This document shows positions 55,510-64,000 of a stretch of DNA of 64,000 nucleotides, piece by piece. The DNA comes from Aeromicrobium yanjiei. GTDB taxonomy: Bacteria > Actinomycetota > Actinomycetes > Propionibacteriales > Nocardioidaceae. Position 1 is the stretch's first letter. Every line of letters starts with the position of its first letter. Location of the stretch: assembly GCF_009649075.1 (NCBI RefSeq), contig NZ_CP045737.1, forward strand, positions 372,001 through 436,000, read 5' to 3'. The notes below the pieces were generated by a model that searched no databases, had not been told where the DNA came from, and saw only the letters and a program-made list of their open reading frames with translations. The position numbers and the translations under genes were made by a program.

Positions 55510-57645
55510 ATGGGATCCGCGCGCATGACCACCGCACAGCACCTCTCAGGCGGCAGCAGCGCGACCCTGACGAAGCCCGACCACGGCCGCACCATCCGCC
55601 TCGACATCGAGGGCATGCGCACGATCGCGGTCGGCTCGGTCCTCATCGCCCACGCCGGCGTGCCGTTCATGGCCGGCGGCTTCGTGGGCGTCGACGTGTT
55701 CTTCGTGCTGTCCGGATTCCTCATCACGGGCCTGCTCGCGCGGGAGGTGTCCCGCACGGGCCGCGTCAGCCTCAGCACGTTCTGGGCCCGCCGCATGAAG
55801 CGGCTCCTGCCCGCGAGCGCGACCGTGCTCGTGTTCTCGGCCCTCGTGACGTACTTCTTCCTGCCGATCACGCAGCGCAAGGACTTCGGCGGCGACATCA
55901 TCTCCGCGGCCGCGTACGTCGTGAACTGGCGCCTCGCGGACCGTGGCGTCGACTACCTGGCCGAGGACATCGGTCAGTCCCCGGTCCAGCACTACTGGTC
56001 GCTGGCGGTCGAGGAGCAGTTCTACGTCGTCTGGCCGATCCTCATGCTCGTGATCGGCCTGGTCGCGGCCAAGCGCTGGAAGCGCGGGGCGTTCGTGGTC
56101 CTCGGCCTCGCGACGGTCGCTTCGTTCGCGTACTCGGTGCAGCAGACGGCCGACAGCCCCGCGACCGCGTACTTCGTCACGACGACGCGCATCTGGGAGC
56201 TCGGGATCGGTGCGCTGCTGGCGCTCGCCGCGAACCAGGTCGACCGGCTCCCGTCCGTGCTGCGCGCGATCGGCGGCTGGGTCGGCATCGCCCTGATCGC
56301 GTACGCGGTCTTCGTCTTCGACGAGTCGACGACGTGGCCGGGCGCCAACGCCCTCGTGCCGACAGTCGGCGCCGCGCTCATGATCGCGAGCGGCCTGTCA
56401 CCGACGCCGGGGTCGCCGCAGCGGCTGCTGAGCATCAAGCCGATGGTCTGGATCGGCGGCCTGTCGTACTCGATCTACCTGTGGCACTGGCCGATCCTGG
56501 TCGCGGCGCAGGCCGAGCGTCCGGACATGCGGCTGCGCTACCTCGTGCTGCTGATGGTCTTGTCGATCGTGCCGGCGTACCTCAGCAACCGGTTCATCGA
56601 GAACCCGGTCCGCTTCGGGTCGTTCTTCAAGCCCAACGGCCGGGCGATCGGCATGGGGCTCGCGCTCACCGCGGTCGGCGTGGGCGTCGGCCTCGCCCTC
56701 AATGCGTCGGTCAGCCTCGGCTCGAACGTCCGGGAGGCCAGCACGTCCGGCAGCCCGGGTGCCGCCGCCCTGCTCGACCCCGCCAACAAGGACGTCGTGT
56801 GGAGCGACATCAAGTCGGTCGACACCATGCGACCCCTGGCGACGGGAGCGGTCGACGACCGGCCGCCGTTCTACGACGACGACTCGGGGTGTCAGGTCCG
56901 TGGGGGCGACCCGAAGCCCAAGCTGTGCGAGTGGGGCGACACGTCCTCGGACCGCACGGTCGTCATCATCGGCGACTCCAAGATGGCGCAGTGGCAGACC
57001 GCGCTCGAGGAGATCGCGAAGGACGAGGGCTGGAAGCTCATCCAGATCACGAAGTCGGCCTGCCCCTTCACCGACGCCAGCATCGATCGCAGCAACAAGG
57101 TCGACTGCCGCCAGTGGGGCCGCACCGCCCTGCAGGACATCCTCGAGCTCAAGCCCGACCTGGTCATCGCGTCCCACCGCATGCAGGACGCGCTGCCCGA
57201 GGGCAAGACCGACGACAAGGACGCCACGGTCGACGCGATGGCCGACGGCATGGCCCGCTACTGGAAGACCCTCACCGACGCGGGCATCCCTGTCGTCGCG
57301 CTGCTCGACAACCCCGCGCCGACCAACCAGCCCGTGTACGAGTGCGTCGCGCAGAACCCCGAGGACCTCACGGCCTGCGCCTTCGACCGCGAGCGGGGTG
57401 AGTCCGGCTCCGGTGCGCCTGCGGCCCTGCGCGCGGCCAAGCAGGTCCCGGGCGTCAAGATCCTGGACATGTCCGACACGATCTGCCCCGACGGCGGCCG
57501 CTGCTCGGCCGTGATCGGCAACGTCCTGGTCTACCGCCAGGGCACCCACCTGACCAAGACCTTCGTCGACAGCACCAAGAAGCAGCTCGCCGACGCCCTC
57601 CACACCGCCTCCGACGGAGCCTTCGGCCGCAAGCTCCCGGATTGA
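55510..57645 (+). CDS. OafA-type acyltransferase 3 with C-terminal SGNH domain, copy 2
   Basis: 711 residues from ATG 55510; ATG 55525 (MTTAQHL) is equally possible and neither has a good ribosome site. Same order as copy 1: RLDIEGMRTIAVGSVLIAHAG, VGVDVFFVLSGFLITGLLARE, HYWSLAVEEQFYVVWP, YSIYLWHWPI, FIENPVR, then SGNH with VVIIGDSKMAQW and GTHLTKTFVDS. TAACCT at 55460 may be its -10. The SGNH part is more charged (Lys-rich) than in copy 1, hinting at another acceptor. Confidence 0.92.
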   Translation: MGSARMTTAQHLSGGSSATLTKPDHGRTIRLDIEGMRTIAVGSVLIAHAGVPFMAGGFVGVDVFFVLSGFLITGLLAREVSRTGRVSLSTFWARRMKRLLPASATVLVFSALVTYFFLPITQRKDFGGDIISAAAYVVNWRLADRGVDYLAEDIGQSPVQHYWSLAVEEQFYVVWPILMLVIGLVAAKRWKRGAFVVLGLATVASFAYSVQQTADSPATAYFVTTTRIWELGIGALLALAANQVDRLPSVLRAIGGWVGIALIAYAVFVFDESTTWPGANALVPTVGAALMIASGLSPTPGSPQRLLSIKPMVWIGGLSYSIYLWHWPILVAAQAERPDMRLRYLVLLMVLSIVPAYLSNRFIENPVRFGSFFKPNGRAIGMGLALTAVGVGVGLALNASVSLGSNVREASTSGSPGAAALLDPANKDVVWSDIKSVDTMRPLATGAVDDRPPFYDDDSGCQVRGGDPKPKLCEWGDTSSDRTVVIIGDSKMAQWQTALEEIAKDEGWKLIQITKSACPFTDASIDRSNKVDCRQWGRTALQDILELKPDLVIASHRMQDALPEGKTDDKDATVDAMADGMARYWKTLTDAGIPVVALLDNPAPTNQPVYECVAQNPEDLTACAFDRERGESGSGAPAALRAAKQVPGVKILDMSDTICPDGGRCSAVIGNVLVYRQGTHLTKTFVDSTKKQLADALHTASDGAFGRKLPD

Positions 57646-57646
57646 C

Positions 57647-57734
57647 GGTTTCCCACGGGACCGTGGTGTTTGGTCACTTACCTCGTGTTGAGACGCGAGG
57701 GGAGTGACCAATTCCCACGGGACCGTGGGAAACC
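57647..57734. repeat. 88-bp nested palindrome between convergent genes
   Basis: Outer arms GGTTTCCCACGG (57647-57658) and CCGTGGGAAACC (57723-57734) are perfect 12-mers. Inner arms TTGGTCACT (57670-57678) and AGTGACCAA (57703-57711) match, and a core CCTCG/CGAGG (57681-57685/57696-57700) closes the structure. The palindrome CCACGG-GA-CCGTGG also occurs twice as a direct repeat at the two ends. It sits 1 bp after one stop and 23 bp before the other, so it may terminate both genes or be a mobile palindromic element. Confidence 0.85.
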
Positions 57735-57757
57735 GGCAACGGCGCCGCGCCCGCGGG

Positions 57758-59443
57758 TCAGGTGATGCCGCGGGTACGGACGAGGTGCTCGATGGCCTCG
57801 ACGGCGCGGCGGGAGTTGTCGCGGTCGTGGAACGTGAAGGCGTCCTGGGCGCGCCGGTCGTACTCGGGCTCGCGGACGCAGTCCGCCACGAGATAGCGCT
57901 CGACCGCGTCGATCGTGGCGTCCAGGTCGTACGTCACGGGCCCGAAGCCGTCCCGCTCGTGGTCGAACCAGGACGGCTCGGCGTGCCCCGCGGAGAACTC
58001 CTCGCGGTCGAAGTGCGTGTAGACCATCGGGGTGCCGAGATAGGCCAGGTCGAAGTGCACCGACGAGTAGTCGGTCAGGAACAGGTCGCAGCGCCGCATG
58101 ACCTCCTGGATGTCGGAGGCACCCCCGTCGAGGATCGTGACCCGGTCACCGCCGACCGTCGGGTCCGCGTACTGCGCGCGCAGGTTGTAGTGGGGCATGA
58201 ACTCGAGCCGGTGGTCGTGCTGCTCCAGCAGGGCGTGCAGCCGCTCGCTGGTCAGGAAGCCGTCGACGAAGCGCTGGTAGGTCGAGCCCTCGAACGGGAT
58301 CTCCCCGCTCGACCCGTCGCTGAACAGGTCGGGCGCGAGATAGCGGCGCCACGTCGGCATGAACAGGATCGTCCGGCTGCGCGGCGTGGGCACGAGCGCG
58401 TCGAACCGGGGCAGCCCGGTCTCCGCGATCTGCTGGTCGTAGCCGGACGTCGCGCGCACCGCCTCGGTCTCGGCGTGGCTCGCGGTCAGGAACAGGTCGT
58501 AGCCGCCCGTGCGCCGCCGCACGTCCTTGGTCTTGTCGTTGACGCCGTGCTTGAGATAGACCCGGTACGCGCCGATCCGCCAGTTGAGCTGGCGCATGTA
58601 GTGCTGCTTCTTCCACCGGCTGGGGAGCATATGCTTGACCGAGTACGCATTCGCGAGCACCGTCGCGTGCACCATCAGGACGCGGTGCCGCCACGACGAG
58701 TGCTTCACGACCCGGCCGAGCGCGGACAGCTCCTCGAAGCGGTCGCTCGAGGGGTCGAGCACGTAGTACGCCCGGATGTCGGGGCGCTCGCGGCGCAGGT
58801 ACGTGAACAGGTGGAAGCCGTTGTCGCGAGCGGTGTCGGCGCGTTCACCGACGAGCCAGATCTCGCGGCCCACGAAGAACGGCAGGGTCAGCGCACGCAG
58901 CGGCTGGACGAAGGCGTACGGACGGCGGCGCACGATGTCCTTGAGCGCGCGGACCGCCCGGGCCGCGGTCCACCGCACGCCGGCGAGTGGGGCGGGGTAC
59001 GCCTGTGCGACCACCTCGGCGCGCTCGGACGGCGAGGGGTACAGCTGGAGCCGGCGACCCGAGGAGACGATCGGGCGGGACGTCGCGAGCGCGCCGGGGG
59101 CGGCGTGGACGACGACCCGCGACGGCTCGCCGCCCGGCGTCGTCAGCTCGATCTCGAGGCCGGTCGTGCCGACCGGGATCTGCTCGATCGGCACGTCGGC
59201 GACGAACCCGGTCCAGCGGTGGGCCCCGTCCTCGTAGCGCAGCCGCGGCTCCGCGACGGCCTGCACGACCTCAACCCCGTCCGGATCGCTCCAGTGCAGC
59301 GTGAGCGTCTGGTCGGCGGGCGGCTCAGCGCCGTCGGTGCCGGGACGCCGGCAGGTGCCGGTCAGGCGCAGCGTGCGGCCGCCGTCGACGACGTCGAGCC
59401 CGTGCAGGCTCGCCGCGATGATGCGGACGGGCTCGGCGGTCAC
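57758..59443 (-). CDS. CDP-glycerol glycerophosphotransferase family protein (TagB/TagF-like)
   Basis: 561 residues from GTG 59443. An N-terminal domain (about 1-170) of beta-rich unknown type, a helix near PYAFVQPLRALTLPFFVG, then the Glyphos_transf GT-B fold: EIWLVGERADTARDNGFHLF, YVLDPSSDRFEEL, the acceptor-site LKHGVNDK, ILFMPTWRRYL, MPHYNLRAQY, LFLTDYSSVHFDLAYLG with the donor-binding DYSS, and FSAGH. Adds glycerol- or polyol-phosphate units to an envelope polymer. Overlaps the small membrane gene by 4 bp. Confidence 0.92.
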   Translation of the reverse strand: MTAEPVRIIAASLHGLDVVDGGRTLRLTGTCRRPGTDGAEPPADQTLTLHWSDPDGVEVVQAVAEPRLRYEDGAHRWTGFVADVPIEQIPVGTTGLEIELTTPGGEPSRVVVHAAPGALATSRPIVSSGRRLQLYPSPSERAEVVAQAYPAPLAGVRWTAARAVRALKDIVRRRPYAFVQPLRALTLPFFVGREIWLVGERADTARDNGFHLFTYLRRERPDIRAYYVLDPSSDRFEELSALGRVVKHSSWRHRVLMVHATVLANAYSVKHMLPSRWKKQHYMRQLNWRIGAYRVYLKHGVNDKTKDVRRRTGGYDLFLTASHAETEAVRATSGYDQQIAETGLPRFDALVPTPRSRTILFMPTWRRYLAPDLFSDGSSGEIPFEGSTYQRFVDGFLTSERLHALLEQHDHRLEFMPHYNLRAQYADPTVGGDRVTILDGGASDIQEVMRRCDLFLTDYSSVHFDLAYLGTPMVYTHFDREEFSAGHAEPSWFDHERDGFGPVTYDLDATIDAVERYLVADCVREPEYDRRAQDAFTFHDRDNSRRAVEAIEHLVRTRGIT

Positions 59444-59772
59444 TTCGTGCGGGCGTCGAGCTCGGCGATCGCGTCCAGGATCGACTGCCGGGCCCGGGAG
59501 AGATCGGCCAGGGTGCGGGCGGACGACTGGTCGACCGCGGTACGTACCTCGGTCGTCACGCCGGGCTGCTGCGCCGGCGCGGTGACGAGGTAGCCGGCGA
59601 TGGCGCCCTGCAGCAGCAGGATCGCGAACAGCACGAGGTCGTACTCGTCGGCCAGCAGCCCGACGACCCCGACGACCAGCAGGATCGCGGTCGCGAGGGC
59701 CAGTGCCTTGGTGCGTTCGGCGACGAGGCGTCGCGCGTACGACTTCGCGGTGCCCTGCCAGGTGCTGCTCAT
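59440..59772 (-). CDS. Small two-helix membrane protein
   Basis: 110 residues. Two hydrophobic segments (ALATAILLVVGVVGLL and LVLFAILLLQGAIAGYL), with an amphipathic N-terminus and a charged C-terminal helix (RTLADLSRARQSILDAIAEL) that may form a coiled coil. Its ATG overlaps the upstream GT2 gene and its stop overlaps the CDP-glycerol transferase gene (4 bp each). Possibly a scaffold for the polymer-building enzymes. No known family. Confidence 0.75.
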   Translation of the reverse strand: MSSTWQGTAKSYARRLVAERTKALALATAILLVVGVVGLLADEYDLVLFAILLLQGAIAGYLVTAPAQQPGVTTEVRTAVDQSSARTLADLSRARQSILDAIAELDARTK

Positions 59773-62297
59773 CGGGATCCCCCTGTGGTGGTCAACGTGC
59801 GGATCGCCGCGACGTACGCCGCGGCGGACAGCTCAGTCTGGCAGAACGCCAGTGAGCGCCCCTGCTGCTCGGCGAGCAGCGCGGGGTCGGTGGTGAGCTT
59901 GTCGAGGAGCTGCTCGAGCGGACCGTCGTCGAGATAGAGCGCGGCCTCGCCGAGGACGCCGCGCAGGGCCGGGTCGGCGATCACGACGCAGCCGCGTGCC
60001 ATGGCCTCGACCGCGGGTCGCAGCAGTGCAGAGCCGGCCACGGCGGGCGCGGGCACGACCACGACGTCGCACTGGTCGTAGAACTCGCTCGCGGCGATGA
60101 TGTCGGTCGAGAAGGCCAGGACGCCGGGCACTGCCGGTGCAGGACGGGTGGGGTCCTGGAGCACGCGCACGTCGTGGTGCGCGACCGGCGGGAGCAGGCG
60201 GGCCAGCTCGGCCGGGGACGCCTGCTCGACGGGGTACGCCGAGGGGTCCGCGATGCCCAGGACCAGACGCTCGCCGATCCGCCGGCGCGGGAAGCGGGCG
60301 ACCGTGGTGATCTCCATCAACCGCGGAGGGTGGACCGTGCCGGTGACCCCACTGGCCCAGATCGCGCGACCGATCTCCTCGGTCGCCGGGATCCACTCGG
60401 CCGGCCGGTTGAACATGCGGCGCACCGCCGCCTCGATGTGGGGCGGTTCCCACGAGACGCGCGGCGCAGTGCCCTCGGAGGGCAGTCGGTCCGCGATGAC
60501 GACGACCCGCTGCGGGGTCATCGCGACGGCATCGGTCGAGCGAGGCAGCGCGAGGAGCTCGACGTCCCTGATCAGCAGCACGGTGGGGGACACCGGGGCG
60601 CCGAGGGTCATCCACGACGTCACGTCGTGCGCCATGAGGTCGAGCAGGTCGGCCCGCGGGTAGTGCCGCTTCTGGGACGCGAACCGCAAGGCGTCGGTGC
60701 GTGCGAGCCCGACGCGCAGCCCGTCGGCGTGCAGGGCGGCGATCTCGCCGGCCACGCCCGAGCCGGACTGCGGCCCGGGGCGCGGATCGGTCAGCACCAC
60801 GACGTCGGGGCTCGTGTCGGGGTACGTCGTGCCCTCGAGCTCGGGCGGGGCCGGGAACGGCCGGCGCCCCTCGGCGTCCGGCGAGCGCGGCTCGATCCCC
60901 TCGGTGCGGATGCGGTGGTGCCAGTGGCGGAACGCCGAGTGGTAGGACACCCGCGCGGGCCGGTGCCAGCTCGGACGGAAGTCCTCGCGTGACAGCGACC
61001 CGTCGGTGAGCTGGTAGAGCGAGAGCGGCTCCTTGAGCGTCGTGACCGCCTGCTGCCCGAAGACGGCCGCGATCCGCTCGATGTACTCGGTGTCGGCGGC
61101 CTTGCGCATCTGGTCGAACGGGCCGAGCCGGCCGAGGACCGCCTCACGCTTGAACAGCAGCGAGGGTGCGTTGTGCGCGAACGGCAACGAGCCGACCCGG
61201 GTCATGTAGAGGTCGGTGTGCAGCCGGATCGACTTCGACAGCGTCGCGACGAGGCGCTTGTCACGGGCGAACGCGGCCATCTGGCGCTCGAGGCGCTGCG
61301 GGTGCGACCAGTCGTCGCCGTCCTGGATGCCCGCGAGCTCTCCGCGGGCCAGCGACAGCCCCAGGTTGCGGGCCCGGTACGCCCCGCCGTTCTGCGGCAT
61401 CCGGTGGTACGAGACGCGGTCGCTGAGCGCCCGCACCTCCTCGAAGATGTCCTCGTGCCCTTCCGGGCTGTGGTCGTCGACGACGATGACCTCGACATTG
61501 CCCCAGGTCTGGTCGAGCACCGAGCGGGCCGCGGTGAGCAGGCTGCGGGTGGGCGCGTAGACCGGCATCACGATGCTGATGAGGGGTCCGTCGACGGACC
61601 CGGCGGCGGCATTCGTGCGCACGGTGTCGAACGGGGTCGCGGTCGCCTCGAACGTCATCGGGGCCAGCCCTCGGTCGATGAAGGGGGCGTTGAACGCCTG
61701 CTGCCAGGTCTCGAGGGACGCCGGCTCGACGCCGCGGAAGGGGTTGATGATGTCGGTGTTGGCGGCCCAGTGGTACCAGGACCGCGCGTCGTTGGTGACG
61801 ACGTCGGGATTCGCGTGCGAGGTGTGCTGTCGGACGTAGTCGACCCGGCCGACCGCGAGGTGCACCTGGACGTCCTGGCGGTCGTACTCGTACGGGACGC
61901 CGTCCCGGTCGGCGATCTTGCGGGCGAGCGCGAACAGGTCGGCGGCCGCGGTGAAGTCGCCGTGGGAGCCGAAGGCGAGCCCCAGCTCGAGGTACGCGAA
62001 GGCGTACGTGCCCGGGGCGTGCAGCGGGGTCAGGGCCCGGTCGACGACCGGACGCCCGTGGGTGAGGTCGGCCGCGATGCCGATGATCTGGTCAGCGGTG
62101 TAGGTGCCGCGCGAGGCCATGCGCGCCAGCAGCTCGATCGAGTCGGCGTACTCGTAGCGCAGCAGGGTCGCGGCGAGCCGCGCGGCCGAGACGACGCCGG
62201 AGTCCGCGAGGTCGACGAGGTGCGGAGGGAGGCCGGGTGTCTGGGGGCTCACCGGTGGGGGTGCTCGCTTCCGGGTCGACTGCAGGGCACGGGACAA
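59769..62297 (-). CDS. Large GT2 glycosyltransferase, copy 3 (distant paralogue)
   Basis: 842 residues if started at TTG 62297, with a weak GAGG 12 nt upstream; GTG 62252 is an alternative. The same three-part plan as the copies at 46.9 and 49.4 kb: helical N-terminus (about 1-235), GT2 core with VMPVYAPTRSLLTAARSVLD, VVDDHSPEGHED, GIQDGDDWSHPQRLERQ and PFDQMRKAADTEY, then a C-terminal GT-B-like part (VVVLTDPRPGPQ; RPAVEAMARGCVVIADPALR). Sequence is clearly more diverged. First gene of a three-gene operon with the membrane protein and the CDP-glycerol transferase. Confidence 0.86.
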   Translation of the reverse strand: MSRALQSTRKRAPPPVSPQTPGLPPHLVDLADSGVVSAARLAATLLRYEYADSIELLARMASRGTYTADQIIGIAADLTHGRPVVDRALTPLHAPGTYAFAYLELGLAFGSHGDFTAAADLFALARKIADRDGVPYEYDRQDVQVHLAVGRVDYVRQHTSHANPDVVTNDARSWYHWAANTDIINPFRGVEPASLETWQQAFNAPFIDRGLAPMTFEATATPFDTVRTNAAAGSVDGPLISIVMPVYAPTRSLLTAARSVLDQTWGNVEVIVVDDHSPEGHEDIFEEVRALSDRVSYHRMPQNGGAYRARNLGLSLARGELAGIQDGDDWSHPQRLERQMAAFARDKRLVATLSKSIRLHTDLYMTRVGSLPFAHNAPSLLFKREAVLGRLGPFDQMRKAADTEYIERIAAVFGQQAVTTLKEPLSLYQLTDGSLSREDFRPSWHRPARVSYHSAFRHWHHRIRTEGIEPRSPDAEGRRPFPAPPELEGTTYPDTSPDVVVLTDPRPGPQSGSGVAGEIAALHADGLRVGLARTDALRFASQKRHYPRADLLDLMAHDVTSWMTLGAPVSPTVLLIRDVELLALPRSTDAVAMTPQRVVVIADRLPSEGTAPRVSWEPPHIEAAVRRMFNRPAEWIPATEEIGRAIWASGVTGTVHPPRLMEITTVARFPRRRIGERLVLGIADPSAYPVEQASPAELARLLPPVAHHDVRVLQDPTRPAPAVPGVLAFSTDIIAASEFYDQCDVVVVPAPAVAGSALLRPAVEAMARGCVVIADPALRGVLGEAALYLDDGPLEQLLDKLTTDPALLAEQQGRSLAFCQTELSAAAYVAAIRTLTTTGGSR

Positions 62298-62379
62298 GGC
62301 GGTCGTGCCTCGTCAGAATACCGGGGACCCAGGCGGGGTCGCGCCGCCGTCGCGGCGCGCCGCCGTCGTCCCGCCCGGC

Positions 62380-63171
62380 TCAGCCGATCTCGATGACGAC
62401 GGGGGCGTGGTCGCTCGCGCCCTTGCCCTTGCGCTCCTCGCGGTCGATCCACGCCGAGTCGACCCGCGCGGCGAGCGCCTGCGAGGCCAGGATGAAGTCG
62501 ATGCGCAGACCGCGCTTCTTGGGGAAGGCGAGCTGCTGGTAGTCCCAGTACGTGTAGACGCCCGGGCCCGGGGTGTGGGGACGCACGACGTCGTCGTAGC
62601 CCGCGTCGAGGATGCCCTGGAACGCATCCCGCTCGGGCTGGGAGACGTGGGTGTGGCCCTCGAAGACCGACATGTCCCACACGTCGTCGTCCTGCGGCGC
62701 GACGTTCCAGTCGCCGGTCAGCGCGATCTGCGCGTCTGGGTTGTCGGCCAGCCAGTCGCCCGCGACCTGGCGCAGGCGCTCGAGCCAGGCGAGCTTGTAG
62801 ACGTAGTGCGGGTGGTCGACCTCGCGGCCGTTGGGCACGTAGAGGCTCCAGACCCGCACCCCGCCGCACGTCGCGCCGATCGAGCGGGCCTCGACGACCG
62901 CGGGATCGCCGAACGTCGGCTGGTCGTCGGCGAACTGGGTCGCGACGTCCTCCAGGCCGACGCGGGAGATCAGCGCGACACCGTTCCACTGGCTCAGGCC
63001 GAAGTGGGCGACCTCGTAGCCCATCGAGGACAGCTCGAGGCCGGGGAACTGGTCCTCGCGGCACTTCGTCTCCTGGATGGCCAGGACATCGATGTCATTG
63101 CGCTCGAGCCACCCCGTCACGCGGTCGATGCGGCTCCGGATGGAGTTGACGTTCCAGGTCGCGATACGCAC
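62380..63171 (-). CDS. xthA: Exodeoxyribonuclease III
   Basis: 263 residues from GTG 63171 with CAGGGG just upstream. EEP-fold AP endonuclease/3'-5' exonuclease: MRIATWNVNSIRSR, the catalytic Glu in IQETKC, YVPNGREV, GDWNVAP with catalytic Asp/Asn, WDYQ and the C-terminal SDHAPV Asp-His pair. Base excision repair in the cytoplasm. A GC hairpin (GCGCCGC/GCGGCGC, 62341-62358) may terminate it. Confidence 0.94.
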   Translation of the reverse strand: MRIATWNVNSIRSRIDRVTGWLERNDIDVLAIQETKCREDQFPGLELSSMGYEVAHFGLSQWNGVALISRVGLEDVATQFADDQPTFGDPAVVEARSIGATCGGVRVWSLYVPNGREVDHPHYVYKLAWLERLRQVAGDWLADNPDAQIALTGDWNVAPQDDDVWDMSVFEGHTHVSQPERDAFQGILDAGYDDVVRPHTPGPGVYTYWDYQQLAFPKKRGLRIDFILASQALAARVDSAWIDREERKGKGASDHAPVVIEIG

Positions 63172-63270
63172 CCCCTGAATCTATCTGGTGGGACCGACGC
63201 CGGGTGGAGGGGTGACAGATGAGGCTGCTGGGGCGCACCATGGGAGGTCTTGTCCCGGGAGGTGGTCGGC

Positions 63271-64000
63271 ATGCGCAGGATCCTGGTCGTCCTGGTGGTG
63301 CTCCTGATCGGCTCAGGGCTCCTCGCCGCCCCTGCCATGGCGGGCGATCCGCCGATCACGCTGCCGAAGAACCCGACCGGGCTGCCCGCGCCGGTAGAGC
63401 TGCCCGACGAGCTCGACCCCGCCGCCCCCTACCTGCCGCAGACGTCGTGCAGCCCGCTCGACATGCCCGGCGTGCTCAAGCTGCGCGACCTGGTGATGTC
63501 GACGTACGGACAGGGCAGGGCGGGCTCGATCTCGCGCAGCTGCACCGAGGGAGTCTCCGAGCACAGCGACGGCCGCGCATGGGACTGGATGGTGGATCCG
63601 AAGGACAAGCAGCAGAAGGCGGCGGCGGCCGACTTCCTGGCGTGGGTGACCCGCGACAACGGCCGCAACGCCCGACGCCTCGGCATCATGTACGTGATCT
63701 ACGACGAGAAGATCTGGGGCGTCTACGACACGCGGGCCGGCTGGCGGCCCAGCCGTGACCACCAGGACCACGTGCACGTGTCGCTCAGCTGGAACGGCGC
63801 CCGCGGCAACGTCTCGTTCTGGACCGGCAAGGTCAGCCCCACCGACTACGGTCCGTGCGTCAGGTTCAAGGGAACGTACGCCGCGCGGTCCGGCTCGCCG
63901 CGGACGGCCGCGTGCCCCGCGGTGTCGCCGCTGCTGGCCAGGACCACGCTGGGCGATCGTCAGTACGGCCGCACCGGCGGCACGGTCAAGAAGGCGCAGG
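63271..64000 (+). CDS. Secreted VanY/M15-like peptidase-fold protein (3' end cut by window)
   Basis: 243 residues are visible from ATG 63271 (GGGAGG upstream); the frame is open at the window end. A signal peptide ends near AMAG (about residue 24). The mature part has a Cys-containing N-terminus (YLPQTSCSPL) and the zinc-site pattern of the LAS/M15-like (ARB-07466-type) domain: EHSDGRAWDWMVDP with the His/Asp pair and DHQDHVHVS with the distal His. Probably cleaves or binds peptidoglycan peptides. The last visible residues (YGRTGGTVKKAQ) suggest a further repeat or binding domain. Confidence 0.85.
   Translation, partial: MRRILVVLVVLLIGSGLLAAPAMAGDPPITLPKNPTGLPAPVELPDELDPAAPYLPQTSCSPLDMPGVLKLRDLVMSTYGQGRAGSISRSCTEGVSEHSDGRAWDWMVDPKDKQQKAAAADFLAWVTRDNGRNARRLGIMYVIYDEKIWGVYDTRAGWRPSRDHQDHVHVSLSWNGARGNVSFWTGKVSPTDYGPCVRFKGTYAARSGSPRTAACPAVSPLLARTTLGDRQYGRTGGTVKKAQ

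Overview
The window is high-GC actinobacterial chromosome, densely coded on both strands, with GC-rich third codon positions, many GTG starts (and a few TTG), ATGA-type gene overlaps and three tRNA genes. Gene content (10-methyl fatty acid pair, class E/F-type sortase domain, HspR-type heat-shock operator, SpoIIE-type phosphatase, stress promoters with a GGGTAC/T -10) fits a Nocardioidaceae-like actinomycete such as Aeromicrobium or Nocardioides. The genus is an inference, not proven. I see no prophage, insertion sequence, CRISPR array or plasmid functions.

Layout. 1-5.2 kb: truncated TetR regulator, divergent SDR, a 74-bp-period palindromic tandem repeat, tRNA-Phe, M20 dipeptidase, RutE-like nitroreductase, tRNA-Asp, cysteine dioxygenase and rhodanese. 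5.3-8.4 kb: complete OpuC-type osmolyte ABC importer. 8.5-12.7 kb: MmpL/RND exporter divergent from a two-component system. 12.8-15.3 kb: alpha/beta hydrolase, GluQ tRNA-Asp modification enzyme, secreted SGNH hydrolase. 15.4-38 kb: a stress island. It holds a 1254-residue sensor/phosphatase/anti-sigma protein with its STAS partner, a CYP152-like peroxygenase, a four-gene glycosyltransferase operon, a small ATP-dependent DNA ligase, an alcohol dehydrogenase, SDRs, a BrkB membrane protein, a FAD/Rieske oxidoreductase, Hsp20, a heme-oxygenase-like protein with a CDGSH protein, and four tiny Asp/Glu/Pro-rich proteins. Nine or ten of its intergenic gaps carry a GTTT-N15/16-GGGTAC/T promoter of the sigma-B/sigma-F type. 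38-46.8 kb: a secreted lectin-DUF11-sortase fusion, a GAF-ANTAR regulator, tRNA-Glu, zincin, pirin, AroQ and the 10-methylstearate (tuberculostearic acid) pair. 46.9-62.3 kb: a cell-surface polysaccharide locus with three large GT2 proteins, a nucleotide-sugar dehydrogenase, two tandem acyltransferase-SGNH proteins and a CDP-glycerol-type polymerase. 62.4-64 kb: exonuclease III and a secreted VanY/M15-like protein cut by the window end.

How it fits together. The partner-switch pair at 15.7-19.8 kb is the kind of module that releases a stress sigma factor, and the genes just downstream carry matching promoters. I read 15-38 kb as a co-located general stress regulon and its controller; the sigma factor itself is not in the window. 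The right third is mostly envelope construction: branched membrane lipids, a sortase-bearing exoprotein and an acylated, glycerol- or polyol-phosphate-containing polymer.
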